This document shows, piece by piece, positions 24,474 through 35,500 of a DNA stretch of 64,000 bases. The position numbers and the translations under genes are program-made. The stretch is taken from the NCBI GenBank assembly GCA_025642065.1, contig JAODUP010000268.1, forward strand, positions 48,501-112,500, given 5' to 3'. Under the pieces are notes generated by a model. That model had not been told where the DNA came from and ran no database searches. It was given only the letters and a program-made list of their open reading frames with translations. This DNA is from Paralvinella palmiformis (Eukaryota > Annelida > Polychaeta > Terebellida > Alvinellidae). Each line of letters starts with the position of its first letter. Positions within the stretch are counted from its first letter, which is position 1.

Positions 24474-24845
24474 TGTTGAGTCATCAGTCAAGTCAGTCCT
24501 GTAACCAGACTGTCCTATAGGCCAGATTGTTCTGTTGTTGACTCAATAGTTATGTCATGTAGGCTACATTGTTCTGTTGTTGACTCAACAGTTATGTCCT
24601 GTAGGCTACATTGTTCTGTTGTTGACTCAACAGTTATGTCATGTAGGCTATAGTGACCTGTTGTTGACTCAACATTTAGATCCTATAGGCCAGATTGTTC
24701 TGTTGTTAACTCAACATTTAGATCCTATATGCCAGATTGTTCTGTTTTCTCAGTAGGCCAGATTGTTCTGTTATGACTCAATAGTTATGTCCTGTAGGCT
24801 GCACTGTCCTGTTGCTGACTCAACAGTTAGGTTCTATAGGCCAGA
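24474..24845. repeat. 42-bp minisatellite overlapping the GPR143 stop codon
   Basis: Units contain TTGTTCTGTTGTTGACTCAA and end with a variant of TTATGTCCTGTAGGC. The TGACTCA word occurs at 24539, 24581, 24623, 24665, 24774 and 24816, with a variant TAACTCA at 24707; the spacing is exactly 42 except across one damaged unit. The GPR143 stop (24827-24829) and last four codons lie in the rightmost unit. Confidence 0.92.
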
Positions 24846-24997
24846 AGTGGAGACTTTTCTGTTGACATATCAACGTTTGTACCTTGTACGTGTATTTCAT
24901 CACCTCCAGGATTATTATTTATTGAAGAACACCTCAATCCTCCTGTACTACGGTACACTAGAACATTGAGCAAGGCTTGGACGGGGTTCATCAAAGC
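24827..24997 (-). CDS. GPR143: GPR143 exon 8: TM7 and cytoplasmic tail
   Basis: Follows acceptor ATTCAACAG, phase 0. It encodes ALMNPVQALLNVLVYRSTGG and a tail of about 36 residues ending EKSPLLAYRT, stop TAA at 24829-24827. EKSPLL fits the [DE]xxxL[LI] lysosome/melanosome sorting motif. The final AYRT and the stop are part of the 42-bp minisatellite. Confidence 0.92.
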   Translation of the reverse strand, partial: ALMNPVQALLNVLVYRSTGGLRCSSINNNPGGDEIHVQGTNVDMSTEKSPLLAYRT

Positions 24998-27757
24998 CTG
25001 TTGAATGTAATTAAAAAATAACATCAGATATTGATCACTGTGATACAGCTTCTGATGGAACTCATTATTCACAGCATATCAGCAACAGTTGAAGTTAATA
25101 ATGAAAATTATACAAGATATTCTCATGACAGTTCAAAGCCTGATTTTGCACTAAATATTAAATAATTATTGACTAATTGTCAATGGTAATATCACGTGGT
25201 GTAATACATTAATTCTCACATAATAAACCAATGATATTATGATGATCAGATTAGATGATAAACACGCTGTTTATTATGGACTACACATGGCACCAGGGTT
25301 TGTTGGACAATAGTAGAATTTATTTTGGATAATTTTGTGTCAACTGATTAACTATTGTGGTTTCTCTGTACATCTAATCAGTTATCAATACAAAAATAAA
25401 ACATTTTTATAAATTTTTTCATGTCACAAGATAAGTGTTTGCCACATAATAAAACAACATTTTGATAAAAGCAAGGTTTTGTCTCTTACCATAAACTGCC
25501 ATAAACCAATGAAGACACCAAGTGTTATTGATTGATGAAAGATCATTAACACGCCATTCAATATGTTAGGTAACCAACTGAAAAATATGTGTACAATATC
25601 ACAGAAGAGATTAACTACAAAAATATCACAATGTGTGTGTATTTAATGAATATTTGATAAACATATTACTAGAACTGAAATGTTCTTGTAGTTTTGACCA
25701 AACCTCATGGGATTAGTTAGAATAGCTTTAATAATAGTAGCATTCATCATAAAGATGCCAATTATAATGATACTAACCAAATATAGAATATTACAATAAC
25801 CAAGAAGAATTTCTCATTAATGCTACTCATGATATGCCGCTCATGGTTGGTATAGCGACCTCTGCGAAGCAAGGTCACATGAACTGCAAAAAGAAATATT
25901 ACATACCAGAGTCACACCTCTGTGGGGGAGGGTTACAAATATACAAGCCATAGTACGGTCAACAACTGAATTTATGAAATGTAATAAAAAAATTGACAGA
26001 AACTAATTTAATAATTAAGCTCAAATAGACCTACACATGTTGTTTCTAACATTGCTATAAGCCCTCCCCATCTCAGTATATGTACTGGAAATGATTGTGA
26101 TTATTAAAATATTGTTGATGAGCTTGCTGGTTCAGTATTGATGATGATGATGATGATTGATGTTTTACGGCCACTTTTGTGCACAAGGTAGGCTAAATGG
26201 GCCGAGCGACCTCCAAAAGTAATGAAGCCATGTCAAAGACGAAACAACCTTCAGATATGCTGCGCCGAGATTTGAACACGGGTGGTAGTGATCTGTAGTC
26301 CAACACGCTACCGCTAGACCACGGAGGCACCCCAGGTTCAGTATTGAGGATGGACTACAAACTAAGAGGTCATTGCTTTCAATCCCTCTATTTATCTACG
26401 TTCTATGGTTCACAAAATGAATATTTGGCAGAATGAGGCAAATCTGTGAATTATAACTGACAGACAAAATTTGCATCCTCCTCAAAGTGAGTAGAGAGGA
26501 AATAAGTAGTAAATGGTCATTATAACTAGACATTATGTAACATAATCCATTAAATGAAATCCATTTCATGATATGATATTAGATATATTGAGGAAGTGCA
26601 CATTGATATGCATATAAATACAAATATATATTTACAAATAGCATTATTTAGGTGATGACACGTCTATATAATTGAGATCAATTAAGGCTGAGCCAGAAAG
26701 ATGAGTAGTGGTTGACATGACATAAGCTGAGATAAAATCTAGCATGATAATCATTCAAACAAATCAAATAAAAATAATCTAATTAGTGTTATATGAATTT
26801 TTGTAAACATTGACAATGATGGTAAATAATAAAGTATAGGATATTTCACATAATACTGTCAAGGATAATCATGTTTTATTTATGTTTGATACCAGACCAT
26901 TTAAAGGTGCACTATATTTGAGTTAATCCACATTAAAACTGTTTTGTATTTTAATCAATTTTTTCTGCTTGAATTATTCTTTCTAAAAACCTTGATATTT
27001 TAAGTTAATTTTATTGCAAACTAATTTTTTAAAATAACATGAATATATATATATATATATATAATATACATATAGTAATTATTTTATATAAATAAGAGTG
27101 ACAGCTAAGAAAAGTTGAGTGCAGACTGTATCAGCTCAAATACACATACAGATATAAATAAAACTGGTAATTATTATCAAAGATGTGTTTGGATATTACC
27201 CCAAACCATTTTGATTTCACAAAATAATAAGTGCCATATCTTGATTAATCACAAGATAGACAGTTATTCTAAAAAACACTTACCTGAATGGGATACTTTG
27301 TAATATAGAATAGGATTTGATATCATCACCAACAATATAGGTATGTAGGAGGAGAGATAATGTGGTATCAGATGACCCAATGTGTGTTCACAACTGTAAC
27401 AAAACCATGTATAAGTTAATCTTCTGAATTTGTTAAACAATTCTCTCTAAACAAAGTAATACTCATCACATATAATTAATTGCTCTGACAATAATAAACA
27501 TTAACAACATACACTGAGCTACCAAGCTTATATCATTTGTGGTATACATTACAAAAGACTGTAATAATATATCTCAGGGGTGATATTTATCAATTACTAG
27601 TTAACAATATGATATTACCTAAGTAATGATGGATCATAAAGTGTAATAAGTCCAACTCCTGTTACTATGGCTGATATAATCCAACTCAGTGAATGATACA
27701 TAACCATATAACTGTAAACAGAAATGGTTTATATATACATTACATATATATATATAA

Positions 27758-27791
<34 letters not shown>

Positions 27792-30470
27792 AAAAAGTCT
27801 AAAACTGTATTGCCTTCACACACAATACAATGATAATAACACCAGAGAAGTGCCAAACATCTGCGAGGTAACAAACACCAGAGATGTTCCAAATACCAAA
27901 GAGGTGTCAAATGCCAGAGAGGATTGATTATATGGATCACAACTCAGTAAAATGATACAAACACTACCATCTGAGCTATCAATACTCAGACAAGATATTT
28001 CTACACAAACATAACTAGAATAACAACAATAATATAATTACTTTAAAAAATGGATGTCAGATTTATCAAAGGGCAGTAATGGGAAATAACTAGCAGATGC
28101 AGCATAGTAAATATTATTCTGAAAATGGTTTAAATTAACCATATCAACTGATTATTCCATATTGCTAATACTGATATTGTTAGAAAACAAATTAAGGCCT
28201 GAAAAATGCAGTTTGATATCACTCTGAATCATGCTTATAAAACAAAATATTAAAAAAAGACATAAATCTTCAGTGACTAATAACATTAACTCTTTATCAG
28301 ATATATTTAGCCAATTGAAAACAATACTATTTATGTAATTAAGAAATGGATGTATACGCAACAACTATTTGTATTCTTAAAACAAAATAACTTACCTCTT
28401 CTTGTTAATAGATATAAGATATGTATCCAATGCATAGCAGAATGTCCAGAAATAAGTACAATTATAACAATACTGTATCCAGCCCTGTAAATATATCAGG
28501 TAATAAAAATGTCAAAATATATTGATTAATACTAAACTTATCTATTATTATTGAGCTCTGATAATTTGTTAAAAAAAGATTTTTCAGTTGATTTATAAAA
28601 TGATCTGTATTTACCTGGTATAACAGAATAAGGTAACATAACATAACAGGAGTACTGATAAATATGTAAACACTTTCTATTATCTTACAGTTCCCATATA
28701 GTTACTGGGTTATATTTTATGTAAAAGATTAATTCAAGCAGTGAGCAGAGTAGGGTATCAGCCAAAAATAAATAAATGTAGAGCCATTTTAGGGAATGCG
28801 ATAGATAACCAGAGCTATTAGATCAAGATGAAAATGGATTTTAAATACTCAAAGAAATCACAAATGTAGACAACAGCAAATATGTTATGAATTTAAATCT
28901 ACTGGCGTCTTATAATAGAAGTATGCAACAAATTCTTTGAAATCATCTACACAAATTGTGTACTGTATTTTTTTATTTCTAAAGGTGAGATTTCTCAGGT
29001 ACTTTTTATGGGTGTTTATGACATTTAGTATTTCACAATCAAACCAATCTAGCTAATTAACTATGATTACAAGACTATGATGATGTCAGTTAGAAAGTTC
29101 CTACATCTGATCATCAATATATATATATATATATGTCAGTATAATTTAAGTCAGCCAATATCAGACAATCATGAGTATTATGCTGAATGTTTTCATAAAA
29201 AGTGGAATAAAACGTTCCAAGAGTTGGCTATTATTTGGGATCATAAACTGACACATCCACTGATAAAAGTTAGATGGTGAGCGTATATTTCAGATTTATA
29301 AATAGTGCACTGGTGTAATCTGGATCAGCAGGACAGACAGATAGTGCCATATAAAGCCAGAGACAATGGGTGAAGGGGAATTATGCAACATTTTACAGAA
29401 ACTGATGTTTCTGATGGTCATTGTTTATCTGGACTCTGTCCAGTGTTTGGTGTGTTGGACATGGAGGAGAATGTGACTATGATAGACATGACAGAATGTT
29501 TAAAACAAACAAATCTTACAGAGGCTGCCAATAAAATCAACCAGAAATCTGTCTCCAGATGTTTATACAAAACAAAGACTCTGATGTTATACTGGTGGAG
29601 ATGCCTCTCACTGGGAAGGTGGTCCCTAATTATGATTATGTATATATGTGTTAGTCAGGGTGGTGTTTTGTTGAGTATAAAAGTGCTAATTAAATTATGG
29701 ATGTGAAAATACACTACAGGTCTATATGATATAGAAGTATCAACAAAACATTTATCTATTAAATTATGTTAATAATTTGAAAGCACTATGTCACAAACAA
29801 AGATGGAAGATAGAATCAGTTACAAAATAATAATAACATAAACTAGGTTTATTATGATATTCGAGGACAGTGAGAAGTAGAACCAAAACTTGGTAAAACC
29901 CATAAAGCTAATATAAATGATTTATTAATGATTTTATATTAATATACAAACAAATAGTCAGTTTAATTATTGGAGTAATGACTCATTAATATTACTAAAG
30001 CATTGATACTGATAGATATGAACCTTTGGCAAAAGTATGTTTATCCATAACTGATTTATATTTGTTTACTGCTTTCGTATTTTCATAAAACATCAAAAGT
30101 ATTTAACTATTATTGAAAGTAATTGCCTATATTGTTCATATGAGTACTTATACTTGCTAAGTCCACTTCTAGTGATCATTTATGATATGATTCGTCTTCA
30201 CAACTTGACAAAAACACAACTGTGTTTAGATTTAAAACATTTCTTGAAGCAAGTGTATCTACCACGTACCATCTGTCTAGAGGTAATGTATTGACTAGAG
30301 TTAACAGTCACGGTTTCAATTCCTGTGTGATATTTACAATTTCTCAGACAAATTAATAGATTAATCTTTCAGCTGACAATATTCTGGGTGCATGACCAAG
30401 TTAAATGTTGTTGCTATTTTTCCCAATTAAGGTTTTAAAAGATCATGCCTCTACAACCAATTAATTGTTC

Positions 30471-30506
<36 letters not shown>

Positions 30507-33500
30507 TGTGTGTGTGTGTGTGTATATACAGTGTTCGAAATAACACTTTGTTTGGGACAAATGATAATTTGCACAGATAAGAAGAATGTCAATGACCACT
30601 TGTCCGGTGAACAATTTGTGTTTTCCTTTCATTCTTAGAGCAACTAAAGTAATGTAGTTTTTTTTATGAAGATGCCTTATAAAATGCCAATGTTTCAAAT
30701 TTCCCAAATAACTGGAATCAAGCCAGTGCGCATGCGGCTGTTAAATCCAAATGCTGCCCGACAGGGAATCTGGAATTAATTTTTATGCGGCTTTAGGATG
30801 GATGAATGTTGCTTAACAACACATTGGCACAATTTATGCAGCTTTAAGTGGAGATTCCATATACACAGTATGCGTTATGTGATTCAGGAAAAAATGTAGA
30901 TGTACAAGCATGATTTCATATGTGCAACTGCATATGCGATTTATGAATGTGACAAAACAGATTCCTCCATGTAGTGACTGGTCTGAATTGGATGTTTGAA
31001 TCCAGAATATTATGAATCAACTGTCTGATTCTAGTGTCCAGGCAGGCTTTCCCAAGGAAAATAGGTCAGCAGCTGAGAGGGGTGTTCAAACACATGGATA
31101 CCACAATGTCACACATGCATACTGTGTATATGGAATCTCTGCTTTACTCTAAAGCATTCTTCACAAGAAATGCAAAACCATATCAGAGTATGATCATGGC
31201 AGGAACCGACTGATTTCATTTTTTCTTTCTGGCTGATTTGCGAATTCTGAAAATCTGGGTGATGATGATGATTGATGTTTTACGGCCACCTTTTGTGCAC
31301 AAGGTAGGCTAAATGAGCCGATCAACTTCCAAAGCTAATGAGATAAAGTGAAAGACGAAACAACCTTCAAATATGTCCACGCCGAGATTCGAAAATGGGT
31401 GGTAGTGATCTGTAGTACAGCATGCTACCGCTAGACCACAGAAGCGCCCTGGAAAATCTGGGTGGTTGCATTACAAGGATGAGAACACTAGTCTTGATAG
31501 GATGATGTACCTCTAGCATAGAAATTAATTATCATTATAAATGCTATATTATGTTTTTCAAATTGTATGTATTGTGTTTGTTTTCAATCACAAAGCTTAT
31601 AGTTTTGGTTAATTGGCCAGTTGCTCAAACAAGTGACAGAAAATTTGTGTAAAAGATTTTTTTGAATCGGCAGACAAGTACAAAGTAGTTAAGTAATTAG
31701 CATAAATGTTATAAGATAATCTTATAAAACCAACACTGGTTGACTGATTATATTGTGAGAATATAAAGACCAAGCAGAGAACTTAATTCTTTGATAGTTT
31801 GGTTGTTTTATAAGGATATTAATTATATCAAGATAACTGCCATAAACCAATCCTGTTATGACTGTGACACCAAGTGGGAAATGATCGAAGCTCAATGTTA
31901 GGTTAAAACACTGCAACTGCTCATACGGAATCTCGGATTACAAGGCAAATGACCATCCCACGTTTGTTCAACAATGAAAGCAAATGGACATTTTGTTCCA
32001 TTCAATCTTGAATATTTCCTAGATCTAACTGTGCTTGCTGCCTCACAAAGGTAAGAAAAGTGTTATATTTCCCCCTTGTTTACAGTCAATATCAAACATG
32101 AGCAACATTACTGCATTCGACAACAGTGGTTGTTCCGCATGTAAACATTAAACAAAAGTGTGAAAAACAGCCATAATTTGCAGAAGATAGCTGGATACAA
32201 GAAACAAAATGTAAAGAATGGTATGTGTAGATGCCAAATTATTTGCTAAAGTAGACCTGTACTGCATGATAAACTTGTGCATATCAACAATTAACACAGC
32301 CATGATAGCTCAGCTTGTGCACGTTTCTGTTCACATATCAGCCAGCTCATTTGCATGTAGCTGTATAAATTGGGGAGTTTGTTAAGCCATGCTCCCATCT
32401 CATTTCACCCTGTGACTCAATGTGGGCAACAGCAGTGAGTTGTGATACTGAATATTCATAGCTTTCACACAACCGCCACGCTGACTGCCATGTTTTTTCA
32501 GCAGCATTGTTTACATTTCAACTTACACAAATTTCACAATAAAATATGCTATTACTTTGACAGTGTGAAAAAAATGTAAAACTGCCACGTCTCTAGTTTA
32601 CATTATTTGTGTCCTGAAATAAATAAATGGTGGATTCATGGCTTAATTCATGAAAAATAGTGTCCCTGTAGCACCATTGACCAAAAAGATTTATTGTTTA
32701 ATCAACACCTCCAATCAAAATCATATTTTAGGGCACTCTTTACATATACCTGTATATAAAAACATGCTACTTAAATTCAGAATAGATTCACATATCCAAA
32801 TATGTGAGTTTCTTCTTGATTGACAATGCTTCTGGCTCAGTCCGAGTGTTGAAATCTATCTTGTTTCAAATAGTTCCATTCACTTTCAGTTTCATGTATT
32901 CAGCAGGTTGGCATATTTTTTTCTGACCTAACAACTCGTCCGGAATCCAAATTGACGCAAATGCACATGTGTAGCAGGATCAGTCTATTAGTTTGATGGA
33001 ACTCATAATGGCAATGTATATTATGATATGTATATGTTGCGACATATATAGATTTGGCAGACATTAAAAATTCAGAAGAGGATTAAATATTCTTTAAATA
33101 CCAAGGTACAGTTTAAATTTGTACCTGATATCTTTCTGGGAGAAACTGTGATAAGTAGCATAATAAATAAAGTTATAATTAGATTAGACTTAATGCACAC
33201 TTACTGAACTAATGGCACAGAACAAATGGGCAAAATCTGGTCTACCTCTAATATCATTTGTATACTCAGGGATGTGACCAGACAACCATATTGAAGAACG
33301 CAGAAATATCCCTAAGAAATAGATTGAAATAACAAAAGTATTTGTTAATGATAATCACCTGGAAAACCTCTTAAAATATAACATATTGATAGTCAATAAG
33401 GGAATGAAAACTAAAGGTAACACTTTACATCATAAATGAAACATAACTTCCAACAAACTGAGTTACCTGTTGAAGCAAAGAGGTCAGCTATAGCCAGACA

Positions 33501-33740
33501 ACAAATGATGCAGTTTTGTCTTAAGTATGCCGCAGATTCTCTCCTTCCTTGTGGCAGTGACCAAGCTGCTTTAGGCCAAAGCTGGTATGTAGCACCAATA
33601 ATACTCAGGCTTGATGACACAATACAGAGTACATTATAAGTACTAAATCCAACACTCTGTAATGCTAGATTTGCCTGTGTGTTATACTCAGAAATGTTTG
33701 CAGACATGCAGCAGAAACTCTGCAGCCTTGGAGATGCCAT
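24827..33740 (-). CDS. GPR143: GPR143 (ocular albinism type 1) receptor, eight coding exons
   Basis: Coding exons on the minus strand are 33740-33467, 33311-33205, 28484-28396, 27711-27619, 27393-27284, 25883-25778, 25577-25490 and 24997-24827. All have GT-AG junctions and matching phases, and together they encode 345 aa. The N-terminus MASPRLQSFCC is close to the human MASPRLGTFCC. Later segments align with human GPR143 in order: WIQYCYNCTYFWTFCYALD (TM3), CEHTLGHLIPHYL, NPILYYKV (TM5), GRYTNHERHIM, ICWLPNILN (TM6) and MNPVQALLNVLVY (TM7). In vertebrates the protein is a seven-helix receptor of melanosomes and late endosomes that controls melanosome size and number. The C-terminal tail is shorter than in human (404 aa) and has an acidic dileucine signal, EKSPLL (336-341). 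The third-loop region is also compact. Identity is confident; the role in this animal is inferred. Confidence 0.95.
25490..25577 (-). CDS. GPR143: GPR143 exon 7: TM6-TM7 region
   Basis: 88 bases, phase 2 in and 0 out. It encodes the rest of TM6 (WLPNILNGVLMIFHQSI) and the start of TM7 (LGVFIGLWQFM). The donor is ATG|GTAAGA. Confidence 0.92.
25778..25883 (-). CDS. GPR143: GPR143 exon 6: third cytoplasmic loop and TM6 start
   Basis: 106 bases, phase 1 in and 2 out. It encodes HVTLLRRGRYTNHERHIMSS and KFFLVIVIFYI. It corresponds to the human segment RQGIYTENERRM...IMLVLIICW. Confidence 0.93.
26142..26334 (-). mobile_element. tRNA-derived SINE, family 1, copy c
   Basis: Minus-strand copy with a (ATC)n tail at its 3' end (26142-26158). 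It lies in the GPR143 intron between exons 5 and 6, in the same orientation as the gene. A 13-bp duplication GGTTCAGTATTGA flanks it at 26129-26141 and 26335-26347. Confidence 0.92.
27284..27393 (-). CDS. GPR143: GPR143 exon 5: second extracellular loop and TM5
   Basis: 110 bases, phase 2 in and 1 out. It encodes CEHTLGHLIPHYLSSYIPIL and onward to NPILYYKVSHS. The Cys and the IPHY motif match human GPR143 (CERGLDHAIPHYV). Confidence 0.94.
27619..27711 (-). CDS. GPR143: GPR143 exon 4: TM4
   Basis: 93 bases, phase 2 in and 2 out. It encodes YMVMYHSLSWIISAIVTGVG and LITLYDPSLL, matching human LLYHIMAWGLATLLC...LYYPS. Confidence 0.93.
27769..27791. repeat. (TG)n microsatellite in GPR143 intron 3
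   Basis: Short AT run followed by about 11 TG repeats, 60 bases upstream of the exon 4 acceptor. Confidence 0.9.
28396..28484 (-). CDS. GPR143: GPR143 exon 3: TM3
   Basis: 89 bases, phase 0 in and 2 out. It encodes GWIQYCYNCTYFWTFCYALD and TYLISINKK, matching human [20 protein letters not shown]. Too short to show as a long open frame but unambiguous by similarity and phase. Confidence 0.94.
29077..29706 (+). other. Unrecognised open frames inside GPR143 intron 2
   Basis: Two plus-strand frames look more protein-like than their surroundings: one ending WDHKLTHPLIKVRW (stop at 29278) and one from 29383 containing DMTECLKQTNLTEAANKIN and LMLYWWRCLSLGRW (stop at 29704). They may be pieces of one interrupted sequence, for example a processed pseudogene or a transposon ORF. 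I recognise no family, and they run opposite to GPR143. Confidence 0.3.
30472..30526. repeat. (AT)n-(GT)n microsatellite
   Basis: Abuts the left end (CAGTG) of the dispersed element at 30529. Confidence 0.95.
30529..31690 (+). mobile_element. CAGTG-ended dispersed element, copy A (SINE-interrupted)
   Basis: Matches copy B (33999-34991) along its length, for example TTAAATCCAAATGCTGCCCG, GGCAGGAACC and TTTTCAAATTG. It starts CAGTGTTCGAAAT. A SINE (31262-31451) interrupts it. The right end has diverged and lacks CACTG. Inside, GGAGATTCC...AGTATGC (30850-30873) and 31117-31140 are inverted repeats matching at 23 of 24 bases. No protein is encoded. It is probably a non-autonomous DNA element of unknown family. 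Confidence 0.75.
31262..31451 (-). mobile_element. tRNA-derived SINE, family 1, copy d
   Basis: Minus-strand copy flanked by the 13-bp duplication GAAAATCTGGGTG at 31249-31261 and 31452-31464. It sits inside copy A of the CAGTG element and is absent from copy B, which gives the relative ages. Confidence 0.92.
33205..33311 (-). CDS. GPR143: GPR143 exon 2: first extracellular loop
   Basis: 107 bases, phase 1 in and 0 out. It encodes IFLRSSIWLSGHIPEYTND and ends PDFAHLFCAISS. It matches human VIRSTVWLGFPNF...AAFCVGSA. The donor is TCA|GTAAGT. Confidence 0.93.
33467..33740 (-). CDS. GPR143: GPR143 exon 1: N-terminus, TM1 and TM2
   Basis: Starts at the ATG complementary to 33738-33740, which opens MASPRLQSFCC, the family's own N-terminus. 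It continues through TM1 (LCIVSSSLSIIGATYQLW), a basic loop (SLPQGRRESAAYLRQ) and the start of TM2 (IICCLAIADLFAS). The donor is ACAG|GTAACT, phase 1. A plausible acceptor 35 bases before the ATG (TTTTTTGTTGGTGTAG, exon edge 33775) suggests upstream untranslated exons. Confidence 0.95.
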
Positions 33741-33998
33741 AACTTCATTCTACATGTAGATCATCAGTACTTTAGCTACACCAACAAAAAATTAAATACA
33801 ACTTGTACATAATTATATATATATTCTAATATTCACTAACGATTGTAGTTTGCATATGGTGCACAAATGGTATATACTTCATAATAAAGAACACATAAAA
33901 CTGGCACATAAATGAAGACAATATTATACTGACTCTGTTTAAAAGTGTTATACATAATGTTATATCTGTATTGTACGGTTGTAGTTGGATTCCTCAAC

Positions 33999-34991
33999 CA
34001 GTGTTCGAAATATCACTTGTCCATTTGTCTAGGACAAGTTATAATTTACGCAGACAAGTAGAATGTCGATGACCACTTATCCGGTGAACAAGTGAAAATT
34101 TGTGTTTTCCTTTAATTCTTATAGCGACTAAAGTAATATAATTTTTTTTATGGAAATGCCTTATAAAAAGCACACATTTCAAATTTTGCAAACTTCCCAA
34201 ATAACCAGAATCATGCCAGTGCGCATGCATCTGTTAAATCCAAATGCTGCCCGACAGGGAATCTGGAATAAATTTTTATGCTGCTTTAGGATGGATGAAT
34301 GAATGTTGTTTAAGAATACATCAGCACAATGTATGCTGCTTTAAGTGGAGATTCCAGATACATGATATGCGTTATGCGAATAAAAATGGAAAACACGCAG
34401 ACATACAAGTGTTATTCCATATGTGTGACTGTGCCAAAATGGATCACTCCATGTAGTCCGAATTGGACGTTTGAATCTGGAATTTTACAAATAAACCATC
34501 CGATTCGAGTGTCCAGGCAGACTTTCCCAAGGAAAATGGGTGTAGAAGGTGAGTTCAAAACACATGGATACCATAATGTCGCATATATGGAATCTTGGCT
34601 TTACTCAAAAAGCATTCTTTACAAGCTGAGCATGACTAAACAATATTTAATACGGTTAGTAAAAAATGCAAAACCATGTCAGAGTATGATCATGGCAGGA
34701 ACCAACTGATGTGTGAATTCTGAAAATCTGGGCGGTTACGTTACAATGTTGAGAACACTAGTCTTGATAGGATCCTGTAGCTCTAGCATAGAAATTAATT
34801 ATCATTATAAATGTTATATCATGTTTTTCAAATTGCATGTATTGTGTTTGTTTTCAACCACAAAGCTTGTAGTTTTGCTTAATTGGCCAGTTCCTCGAAC
34901 AAGTAACAGAAAATTGGCAGAAAAGTACAATTTTTGGCGGACAAGTAGACTGAACCGGACAAATGAAATTTGTTCCTTATTTCTATCACTG
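33999..34991 (+). mobile_element. CAGTG-ended dispersed element, copy B
   Basis: Complete-looking copy bounded by CAGTG (33999-34003) and CACTG (34987-34991). TCAAC sits directly outside each end (33994-33998 and 34992-34996), which could be a 5-bp target-site duplication. It lies just upstream of the GPR143 start codon, probably in a 5' UTR intron. The ends are only weakly inverted beyond the first few bases. No transposase is encoded. Confidence 0.7.
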
Positions 34992-35261
34992 TCAACTACC
35001 TGAATGCATAAAACCTAGTCACAGTATGCATAACTTTTAATCAGAAACCCACTTTAATTTTAATAATGAAAAATGTATGCTGTACAAAAAACAGCCTTGA
35101 GTCAAAAGTCAAAACCAGCTTGGAACTAATACACAATTCTGAATTGTTTATCTTCAACAAAATATAATTGATTAATTTAGAATTAATATTAAATTCACAA
35201 ATTATTATTTACACATGCCAAATCATTATAATTATGAACAAAAAACAAGCATGTTGCTTTG

Positions 35262-35500
35262 TCCTCATACTGCCTCATGGGTAGAGCATGAGACTATTTA
35301 CCCATGGCTATGATCATTATGTTGCAGGTTTGCCACTCGGCCTATAGTAGAGGGAGTTCCTCATCCAAGGTTTTCTCCACTGAACATGCCATATATTCTA
35401 AATTTATTTAGAAATAGTCTCCATGGGGAAGTGATAAATTACAGATCATATCCATCTCCCTCATTTGAGGTTGCCAGCCACATTAAAAACTGCCATTTCA
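35262..35500 (+). mobile_element. Possible SINE relic
   Basis: A tRNA-like head (TGCCTCATGGGTAGAGCATGA, then CAGGTTTGCCACTCGG) is followed by CCAAGGTTTTCTCCACTG, a sequence type common in the body of animal SINEs. No target-site duplication was found. Low certainty. Confidence 0.35.

Noticed and set aside
33436..33639. 67-codon plus-strand open frame
   Set aside because: It is the antisense shadow of GPR143 exon 1, which has clear family similarity on the minus strand.
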